From Rhizobium sp. Q54 (GTDB lineage Bacteria > Pseudomonadota > Alphaproteobacteria > Micropepsales > Micropepsaceae), in NCBI GenBank assembly GCA_945882615.1, contig CAMCWK010000007.1, positions 46,372 to 110,371 of the forward strand: DNA of 64,000 bases, in the 5' to 3' direction. Below the pieces are notes generated by a model. That model did not search any database, was not told the origin of the DNA, and saw nothing but the letters and a program-made list of their open reading frames with translations. The translations under genes and the position numbers were made by a program. Below, piece after piece: positions 58,544-64,000 of this stretch (position 1 is the stretch's first letter; every line of letters begins with the position of its first letter).

Positions 58544-59196
58544 ACCAAAGCCCTGCGCCGCTGCCAGCCCATCAATTGCAGCGCCAGCGCAACGGCGATC
58601 GCCGCAGAAGCGGTGCCGATCCAGCCCCATTGCGGCGCCTTCACCCCGAACTGATAGGTCCAGGTGTGGACCGCCACCAGCGCGAACACCGCATAATTCC
58701 AGCGCTGCAGCTTTTTCCAGCCCGGCGTGCCCAGCTTGCGCAAAGCCGCATCGTTGGACGTCGCCAGCAGCGCCAGAATGATCAGGGCGGCGATGAGGCC
58801 GGTGTGATTGCCCAGGCCGAACACGTCGTAGCGCAGCGGCATGACATGCCCGTCGCGCCAGTTCTCATAGACATAATAAAGCCAGGGCCGCCCGCGCAGA
58901 TGCTCGCAATTGCCGATCACGGCGTGGAAAATGCTGACCATCCCCGCCCAGATTCCCAGGTCGCGGCGCAGGTCCAGCGACACCGCCAGCCGCGATCCCG
59001 TCAGCAGCTTCCATGGCCCCACCAACAGCGTTGCAGCCACCAGCAGCAAGGCGGGATAGGCGCTGGAAAAACTCAGCCTTGTGATCACATCGGGATAAGA
59101 GCGGGTGACATAGAGCACCGCGCCCGAGGCCAGGGTGACCAGGGCGATGGGCAGGTGGTGGCGCCATAAACGATCCAACATCCGGCGCGACAGCAT
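58540..59196 (-). CDS. ferric-reductase-like transmembrane protein (MsrQ/YedZ-type)
   Basis: A 218-residue membrane protein with six helices and the histidine arrangement of the YedZ/MsrQ and ferric reductase family: IFHAVIGNCEH, GLGNHTGLIAAL and FALVAVHTWTYQF, whose His residues would bind two haems. Such proteins pass electrons across the membrane to partners such as methionine sulfoxide reductase. It is the last gene of the metal-type cluster, six bases after the outer-membrane gene, so it is likely co-transcribed. It overlaps the serine hydrolase by four bases at the 3' ends. Confidence 0.75.
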   Translation of the reverse strand: MLSRRMLDRLWRHHLPIALVTLASGAVLYVTRSYPDVITRLSFSSAYPALLLVAATLLVGPWKLLTGSRLAVSLDLRRDLGIWAGMVSIFHAVIGNCEHLRGRPWLYYVYENWRDGHVMPLRYDVFGLGNHTGLIAALIILALLATSNDAALRKLGTPGWKKLQRWNYAVFALVAVHTWTYQFGVKAPQWGWIGTASAAIAVALALQLMGWQRRRALV

Positions 59197-59202
59197 GAAC
59201 GG

Positions 59203-60495
59203 CTACTCCGCTACGATTCGCGCGAACACCATATTGCCGCGCGGCGTGCCGCCATAGCCCAGCGCGGCGGGCGCAAAGGCAAAGGCGTGCGAGGCGCCCA
59301 GCCCCAGCTTCCAGTTCTCACTGATCCGCCAGTCATGCACCACGCCGATGCTGAGCTGGCCCACCCGGTTCACTTCGTGGTGCGGCCCCAGTTCGGCATT
59401 CTCCACCCACTCCCCGCGCGCGAAGACCGACCAGGGATCGTTCGGCTTGTAGGTGGCTTCCAGCACGGCGGCGTGCAGATTGTTGCCGTCGCTGAGCTGC
59501 TTGAGCCCCCAGGCCGCCGTCATGGCGATGGACTGCTGTCCTTCCAGCTTTCGGAAATACTGGGCGCTGGCGGTGAAACGGTCTTCGTTCTTGCCGGGGT
59601 CGAGCTGTTCGGGGCTGTTGAGATGGCCCCAGCTTGCCTGCAGCGACCAGTTTTCGCTTGGGTTGAACGAAAGCCGCACGGCGGTGGAGTCAAATTTCGG
59701 CTTGTCGAAATTGAAGCGGAACTGGTCGGGTTCGCGCCCGGTGAATTGCGAGACTTCCAGCTTCCAACCGTCATGCACAAAACCCGCCGTGGCGACGCCA
59801 AAGGTGATGTGGGTGGAATCCAGCCAGTGATGGGTGATGGGCGCCGACGGATTGGGGCCGGCGCTGGCCCGATGCATGAAGGCGGGCGGGCCCAGCGCCG
59901 GTTCACCCGGATACCCCAGATACAAAAAAGCGGAAGAGGCATCCGACAGGCGGTGGCTGTAGCTGGCCGCCATCTCCATCACCAGTTCATGGGGATGCTG
60001 GCGATCCAGCAGATGACGCCGGCCATCAGCGGTCTCGCCGCTGGCCAGCAGCAAGGGATAGCCATCCTTGCCCATCAACGGATCGGGACTGAGCATCAGC
60101 CGCAGGTTCAACGTACCATCGCCAAGATCGCGCCGCGCCGCGCCCATCACCATGCCGGCGGCAAAGGCCTTTTCGTCGCCGCGCAGACCCGACTGGTTGC
60201 TGTAGACGCCCGCCAGCGACACATGCCCCATCAGCATCCAGTCACCCGCCGCCGTGTGTACGCCGCCATGGGACGCGGCATCGGGCTGCCAGGCGGTGCC
60301 GGAGGCATCGCGGTTCATGGGATAGCTGCCCAGTATGCCAGTCCCCATCGCGGTGCCTGTCATGGGCATCTGATGGCCGGAATGGTCCGGCATGGCGTGA
60401 CCGGCATGGGGGTCAGGCGCGGGGTGCTGATGTTCCTGCGCCCATGCCGGCGCTGCCAGGGCCATCGCGCTCACAAGAAGAACTGAAAAACGCAT
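59203..60495 (-). CDS. outer-membrane beta-barrel with Met/His-rich N-terminus
   Basis: A 430-residue exported protein; ATG at 60495 behind GGGGAG. Signal peptide residues 1-19. Then comes a His/Met/Pro-rich stretch (HAGHAMPDHSGHQMPM), typical of copper-binding segments. The remaining 350 residues are amphipathic beta strands ending FARIVAE, as in an outer-membrane barrel. It is in the operon behind the Met/His-rich protein (35 bases) and before the ferric-reductase-like gene. A role in metal export or uptake is inferred from these segments and the MerR context. Confidence 0.75.
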   Translation of the reverse strand: MRFSVLLVSAMALAAPAWAQEHQHPAPDPHAGHAMPDHSGHQMPMTGTAMGTGILGSYPMNRDASGTAWQPDAASHGGVHTAAGDWMLMGHVSLAGVYSNQSGLRGDEKAFAAGMVMGAARRDLGDGTLNLRLMLSPDPLMGKDGYPLLLASGETADGRRHLLDRQHPHELVMEMAASYSHRLSDASSAFLYLGYPGEPALGPPAFMHRASAGPNPSAPITHHWLDSTHITFGVATAGFVHDGWKLEVSQFTGREPDQFRFNFDKPKFDSTAVRLSFNPSENWSLQASWGHLNSPEQLDPGKNEDRFTASAQYFRKLEGQQSIAMTAAWGLKQLSDGNNLHAAVLEATYKPNDPWSVFARGEWVENAELGPHHEVNRVGQLSIGVVHDWRISENWKLGLGASHAFAFAPAALGYGGTPRGNMVFARIVAE

Positions 60496-60530
60496 GCCAC
60501 TCCCCGTCACTGTGAACCCGTACGCCCGAT

Positions 60531-60800
60531 CTAATGGGCCGGCGCAGCCGCGCCATGCATCTTCTCGTGCATGGCATGACAATTCATGCCTTTTTTGTCC
60601 GGATGGTTCTGCTGCATCATCTTGCAGTGTTCCATCATCTTCATGCCCGGTTTCATCCCGGTTTTTGGCATTTGCGAGGCAGACCCCGGCGCGGCAGGCT
60701 GTGACGGCGCCGCGTGATCATGCGCGGGCGGCGCGGCATCCTGCGCGAAGGCGGGGGCGGCCAGAAAAATCATCGCGGCGGCGGCAAATGAGGCTTTCAT
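60531..60800 (-). CDS. periplasmic Met/His-rich protein
   Basis: An 89-residue protein from the ATG at 60800 (TGGAGAAAAGC upstream). Signal peptide residues 1-20 (ending AFAQD). The mature part has many Met and His with two Cys: KTGMKPGMKMMEHCKMMQQN, then KKGMNCHAMHEKMHG. This is the sort of sequence that binds Cu(I) or Cu(II). It lies between the glutaredoxin-MauE gene and the outer-membrane gene. Function inferred as periplasmic metal binding. Confidence 0.75.
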   Translation of the reverse strand: MKASFAAAAMIFLAAPAFAQDAAPPAHDHAAPSQPAAPGSASQMPKTGMKPGMKMMEHCKMMQQNHPDKKGMNCHAMHEKMHGAAAPAH

Positions 60801-60888
60801 GCTTTTCTCCATCATGTGAACTGCGTCCCGCATTCCTACGCCCATGGCGCACTAAGCTCATTGCGCCCGATCAACCCTGCCGCTGCCG

Positions 60889-61632
60889 TCAGTGCAGCCG
60901 CGCCAGCATCCACACCGCCATGGCAATCATCATCAGATTCTCGGTCAGCGAAACAAAGCCCAGCGGCACATTGGAACTTCCGCCGACACAGGCGCATTTG
61001 AGTTCACGCCGATCGATATACACCGCCTTGAACACCGACACGGCGCCGATTCCGCCGATCACCAGCGCCAGCGGCGCCGACAGCCATGTCATCACGCCCG
61101 CCACCATCAACACGCCCGCCAGACCTTCGGCGAACGGATAGACATAGGAATAAGGCACCCAGCGCCGCGCCAGGAGGTCGTAGTTCAGGAACATGATGGA
61201 GAATTTCTCCAGGTCCTGCAGCTTGAGCAGCGCCAGCACGCACATCGAAAAGGCGATGAACAGTTCCGCCGCCATCACGCTCAGCGCCGCGCCCTGCACC
61301 AGGACGCTGGTGGCCAGCGCCATCAGCGCCGTCATCGCGAACACCGCGATCACCGGGCGATAGCTGACCGCCCCCGGCTCGGGCAACGGTTTGCCGAAAT
61401 AGCGCCGAAGATCGTCATAGCCGCCGATCCGCACCCCGTCGATGAAGGTCTGGGGCGTGGTCTCGACGGTGTGCAGCGCCTTGAAATCATCCGTCTCCTG
61501 GCGCGTCGTCAGCCAGCGGTCGTCCACCTCGAAACCCTGGCGGCGCAAAAGGTCCCTGGATTTGAGCCCATAGGGACAGACATGCGCCGGCATCACCATG
61601 CGGTACAGGGTGGCGTGGCGGGGGGATGTCAT
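60889..61632 (-). CDS. glutaredoxin domain fused to MauE/DoxX-like membrane domain
   Basis: A 247-residue protein. Residues 1-80 look like glutaredoxin with a single-Cys CPYG site (VCPYGLKSRDLL) and TPQTFIDGVRIGGYDDLRRY. Residues about 92-247 form four helices of the MauE/DoxX type, ending with a KCACVGG motif. This fusion is found in metal-resistance clusters next to MerR regulators. It is the first gene of the minus-strand operon and its start is about 60 bases from the mer-type operator. It may handle thiol-bound metal or disulfide exchange at the membrane. Confidence 0.78.
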   Translation of the reverse strand: MTSPRHATLYRMVMPAHVCPYGLKSRDLLRRQGFEVDDRWLTTRQETDDFKALHTVETTPQTFIDGVRIGGYDDLRRYFGKPLPEPGAVSYRPVIAVFAMTALMALATSVLVQGAALSVMAAELFIAFSMCVLALLKLQDLEKFSIMFLNYDLLARRWVPYSYVYPFAEGLAGVLMVAGVMTWLSAPLALVIGGIGAVSVFKAVYIDRRELKCACVGGSSNVPLGFVSLTENLMMIAMAVWMLARLH

Positions 61633-61681
61633 GGCCGAACGTCTTTCATGGTTTTGGCCTTCTTGATCGCGTTACCCCTCT

Positions 61682-61713
61682 CCTATAGCCTCCGTACCAT
61701 GGTACGGAAGCAA
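61682..61713 (-). promoter_or_regulatory. MerR-type operator and promoter
   Basis: TCCGTACCATGGTACGGA (61691-61708), the mer operator form TCCGTAC-N4-GTACGGA, a perfect palindrome. On the minus strand it sits in a 20-base spacer between TTGCTT (61708-61713) and TATAGG (61682-61687), the lengthened spacing that MerR proteins act on. It should drive the glutaredoxin-MauE operon. Confidence 0.75.
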
Positions 61714-61725
61714 GCCCCCCAGGAC

Positions 61726-62121
61726 ATGACCATTGCCGGTTTGGCGCGGGCGGGCGGGGTCGGCGTGGAGACCGTGCGCTACTATCAACGCCGCGGCCTG
61801 TTGGAAACGCCGCAGCGCGGCCAAGGCTCCGGTTTTGGCGGCGGTATCCGCCGTTATGACCCTGAGGCGGTGCAGCGGCTCGGTTTCATCCGCGCCGCCC
61901 AGGCCGCCGGCTTCACCTTGGATGGCATCGCCGAGCTGCTGCGGCTGGATTCCACATCGGACCGCGCCCGCGCCCGCACACTGGCGCAAGGGCGCATCAA
62001 AGCGCTGGACGAAAAGATCGCCGAGCTTCAGGCCGCGCGGCAGATGCTCTCAAAGCTGGCGCGCGATTGCGCCTCGGGCGGCAAGGGCCCCTGCCCGATC
62101 ATCAAGGCCTTCACCGACTAG
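61726..62121 (+). CDS. MerR-family regulator with two of three Hg-binding cysteines
   Basis: A 131-residue regulator: the winged-helix part reads MTIAGLARAGGVGVETVRYY and QRRGLLETPQ, close to Tn501 MerR. A dimerisation helix follows, then DCASGGKGPCPII. Aligned with MerR, C115 and C123 match C117 and C126, but the third ligand C82 is replaced (LLRLDSTSDR against LLRLEDGTHC). The start ATG at 61726 was chosen because the ATG at 61699 lies in the operator; that alternative adds nine residues. It is divergent from the metal-type operon it should control. The inducer is unlikely to be bound exactly as Hg is in MerR. Confidence 0.85.
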   Translation: MTIAGLARAGGVGVETVRYYQRRGLLETPQRGQGSGFGGGIRRYDPEAVQRLGFIRAAQAAGFTLDGIAELLRLDSTSDRARARTLAQGRIKALDEKIAELQAARQMLSKLARDCASGGKGPCPIIKAFTD

Positions 62122-62536
62122 AGCGGTTTTGGTTTGAAAGTAATCGCACTTCCGGGTGTCATGGCCCGGGGATCCGGGCCACCCAGGTGATCCAGGTGCA
62201 GTTTTTCGCTGAATCATGAAGTCCAAATAGTACTCCTCTCCCCTTGAGGGAGAGGAAGATCAGCAGACCTGATGGCAACCGGCTCTGGCGTCCTTTGATC
62301 GAGCCGCGAAAAAACAAGGACCGCCCGGGAAAATCCCGGCCGGTCCTTGTCAATCAGCGTCTTACGAAGGACGTCCTTGGGGGAATGCCTTCAGCGACAG
62401 TAAAACACAGGAAGCCGCCAGCCTTCAGCACTTGAAAGTTTCATCAAACCGAACTTTCTCTGAACATTCAAAGCGCAGCGCACGCGATACGCCAGGACAA
62501 TTCGGCAGGAATCACGACTGACTTTTGGTCAGCGCC
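62122..62536. other. 415-base intergenic region with hairpins
   Basis: Contains GGCCCGG-GGAT-CCGGGCC (62163-62180), part of a REP-like sequence starting gtgtcatggcc, and the strong hairpin at 62314-62350. No supported gene. An open frame here on the minus strand (62159-62353) is repeat-derived. Confidence 0.6.
62310..62350 (-). terminator. strong terminator downstream of the exported-protein genes
   Basis: ACAAGGACCG-C-CCGGGA...TCCCGG-C-CGGTCCTTGT (62314-62350), followed on the minus strand by a T-run. It lies 187 bases after the stop of the gene at 62537. Confidence 0.8.
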
Positions 62537-63478
62537 CTACTGCCCGGTCAGCGCCTGCTGCATCTGGTATGCGACTTCGCTCATCTGCTTTGGCAGGTTG
62601 GCATCCACCGTCATCTTGTAAAGCCCGCGCAAAAAGGCCAGGTCGCCCGCGCTGAGAGCCTTGATCTCACTGCTGCGCGCGCAATCCTTGGCCAGCAGGT
62701 CCAGAATGCTGGTCATGCTCTGGCAGGCATCCGACAAAACAGGCCGCGACAGCGCCAGCAACGCCATGGCGTCGGCAATGGTGCCGATTTCCGGCTCCGC
62801 TGCCCATTGGATATCGGCGACAATCAGGGCATGGGTGAATTCGCTGCTGAGCCCGTTGCCCAACCGCCCGCCGGTGACACTCGCCGCCCGCGCATTGGGC
62901 ATGTAGAGCTCGACAAACGCGGTTTCGGGCAGCGGCGGCACCGCCGGGTAGCGGATCACCAGCGTGTTTGTCTGGTTGCGGGGATTGTCGGTTTCCAGAT
63001 TCCCGCGCAGGTCGCGGGTGCCGGTCATGTGCCAGGCCTGCATGGGATGGGTGACCTTGGCCATCTCATCGCCCCGCGCCGTGCTGTGGTGATAGCCGAG
63101 AAAGGCCGAACTGCGCCGCCGGATTTCATTGACCATCGTCTGCGGCTCGGGCGTGAAGATGATGCTGACATTCTGCTGGCAGGACGCATCGCCCACCGGC
63201 GCGCCGACTTCCGCCGCCACCGCCCGCACCCGCTGTTCGACAAAGCGGGCAAATTCCTCGGGCACCCCCACCGCCATGGGACACATCGGCACCTTCCACC
63301 GCGCCATCTGATCCAGCGCCTGGGTGGGCGCGGCATGGGAGGAGATAAATGCCTCGATCACTTCGCGGGCCACTTTGCCCTCGGTCACCGTGATGCTGTC
63401 CGCCGGTGCGGGCGCCTGCGCCAGCGTCGGAATTGCGGCGGCGATCCAGAAGCCCAAGATCGCCGCCGCCTTTTTCAT
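62537..63478 (-). CDS. exported protein, unknown function
   Basis: A 313-residue protein with signal peptide residues 1-20 (ending TLAQ). The mature part alternates helices and strands, with Cys in MCPMAVG, SCQQN, DACQS and DCARS, probably disulfides. A central segment VAREVIEAFISSHAAPTQALDQM and VSIIFTPEPQTMVNEI suggest a folded domain, but no family was recognised. Its ATG overlaps the stop of the upstream gene (ATGA), so the two are coupled. Confidence 0.72.
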   Translation of the reverse strand: MKKAAAILGFWIAAAIPTLAQAPAPADSITVTEGKVAREVIEAFISSHAAPTQALDQMARWKVPMCPMAVGVPEEFARFVEQRVRAVAAEVGAPVGDASCQQNVSIIFTPEPQTMVNEIRRRSSAFLGYHHSTARGDEMAKVTHPMQAWHMTGTRDLRGNLETDNPRNQTNTLVIRYPAVPPLPETAFVELYMPNARAASVTGGRLGNGLSSEFTHALIVADIQWAAEPEIGTIADAMALLALSRPVLSDACQSMTSILDLLAKDCARSSEIKALSAGDLAFLRGLYKMTVDANLPKQMSEVAYQMQQALTGQ

Positions 63479-63885
63479 TGCGAAACCGCCTGCTGGTGTT
63501 CGGCGGCCTCGCTTGTTGGCGGCGCGTTTGCGGCCATGCTGACCAGCCCGTCCATCACCGTCTCATAGGCCTGGCGAATGACCTGATGGGCCTTTTCGAT
63601 CCGGGCGTTGGGCGCGGGGGCCGGCTGCGCCGAGATATGCGCGATTCCTTCCGCGGTAATCTCCACCAGGGTCAGCGGCGTGGTCATCAACACGATCTCG
63701 GGGCTGCAGCGCGCGCTATCGCCGCGCGCTGTCACCAGCGCGCCCAGCTCCTGCGGCAGGGCCAGCGCCATGGCGCAGCGTGGCGCGTCCTGGCCCACGC
63801 CAAGGCCTTGCGCCGGCGGCGCGGCCAGCACCGGCGCCAGCAGGCTTGCGGCGATTCCCGCAATCACCACCGTGGCGGCACGCAT
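63475..63885 (-). CDS. exported protein, unknown function
   Basis: A 136-residue protein with signal peptide residues 1-22 (ending LAAPP). The mature part has two Cys (PRCAMAL and ARCSPEI) and the strand LTLVEITAEGIAHIS, then a helix. It overlaps the next gene by ATGA and the preceding gene's stop by TGATG, so three genes form one coupled operon. Not recognised. Confidence 0.68.
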   Translation of the reverse strand: MRAATVVIAGIAASLLAPVLAAPPAQGLGVGQDAPRCAMALALPQELGALVTARGDSARCSPEIVLMTTPLTLVEITAEGIAHISAQPAPAPNARIEKAHQVIRQAYETVMDGLVSMAANAPPTSEAAEHQQAVSQ

Positions 63886-64000
63886 CAGCGCGCCCCCGGC
63901 GACAGCAACACGCCGCGCAGGATGCCGATATCGCTGGCGCTGAGGCCGTGATGATCGATCAGGAAATCAAAGGGGTCGGCGGCGGCGCGGGCCCGAAACA
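63885..64000 (-). CDS. C-terminal end of an unidentified gene (continues past window)
   Basis: About 37 codons are visible, reading FRARAAADPFDFLIDHHG, then LSASDIGILRGVLLSPGAR, and TGA at 63885-63887. The stop overlaps the start of the next gene (TGATG). The 5' part lies beyond base 64000, so the product cannot be named. It heads the operon with the two exported-protein genes. Confidence 0.55.
   Translation of the reverse strand, partial: FRARAAADPFDFLIDHHGLSASDIGILRGVLLSPGAR

Overview
This 64 kb window is GC-rich chromosomal DNA of an alphaproteobacterium. The signs are a CpdR-type single-domain response regulator beside a tRNA-Val(GAC), several GGAAC-N16/17-(C/G)GTT elements that look like EcfG general-stress promoters, a ROSE-like thermometer in front of an Hsp20 gene, and an envelope rich in TonB-dependent functions. 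The exact lineage cannot be read from the sequence; a Caulobacterales- or Rhizomicrobium-like organism would fit. Nearly all genes have very high GC at third positions. The exceptions are a stretch at about 6.0-6.9 kb and another at about 13.8-15.7 kb, which look acquired.

Layout. 0-5.9 kb: an SLC13 permease cut by the window edge, small membrane proteins and lipoproteins (two sets behind stress-type promoters, one gene frameshifted), and an OmpH/Skp-like protein. 5.9-7.1 kb: a low-GC ParB-like gene with a long hairpin leader, ending at tRNA-Val. 7.2-13.8 kb: cpdR, an N-formylglutamate amidohydrolase, exported proteins, a class A beta-lactamase, a probable 6S RNA, an LpxH-like phosphoesterase followed by a family 4 glycosyltransferase, and small exported proteins. 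13.8-15.7 kb: an accessory patch with a CoiA-like zinc protein and a P63C-domain gene coupled to a tail-anchored membrane gene behind a palindromic operator. 15.7-18.7 kb: a three-gene Gtr-type surface glycosylation operon. 18.7-23 kb: an SDR enzyme, a secreted putative cysteine hydrolase, a receiver protein and small proteins. 23-26.7 kb: a TonB-ExbB-ExbD-ExbD-TPR operon. 27-35 kb: glyoxalase I, an SMP-30-like protein, a 1224-residue autotransporter, a pentapeptide-repeat protein and a gene broken by an amber codon. 35-45 kb: two TonB-dependent receptors, lysine-rich small proteins, an HSL-type hydrolase without its nucleophile, and Hsp20. 45-52.5 kb: S1/P1 nuclease, HisN-like phosphatase, NhaA, a second SLC13 permease and TypA. 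52.6-58.5 kb: an RND efflux pair and a serine hydrolase. 58.5-62.1 kb: a metal-type module (cytochrome-like membrane protein, outer-membrane protein, Met/His-rich protein, glutaredoxin-MauE fusion) facing a MerR regulator across a mer-type operator. 62.5-64 kb: coupled exported proteins.

Several families of dispersed palindromic repeats sit between genes. One provides the apparent start codon of a gene, and one forms a three-tier hairpin with compensatory changes placed exactly at the stop codons of two unrelated genes. No CRISPR array, integrase, transposase or rRNA was seen. The features most worth follow-up are the P63C two-gene module, the ParB-like gene with its structured leader, the mer-operator module whose MerR lacks one mercury ligand, and the covarying stop-codon hairpins.
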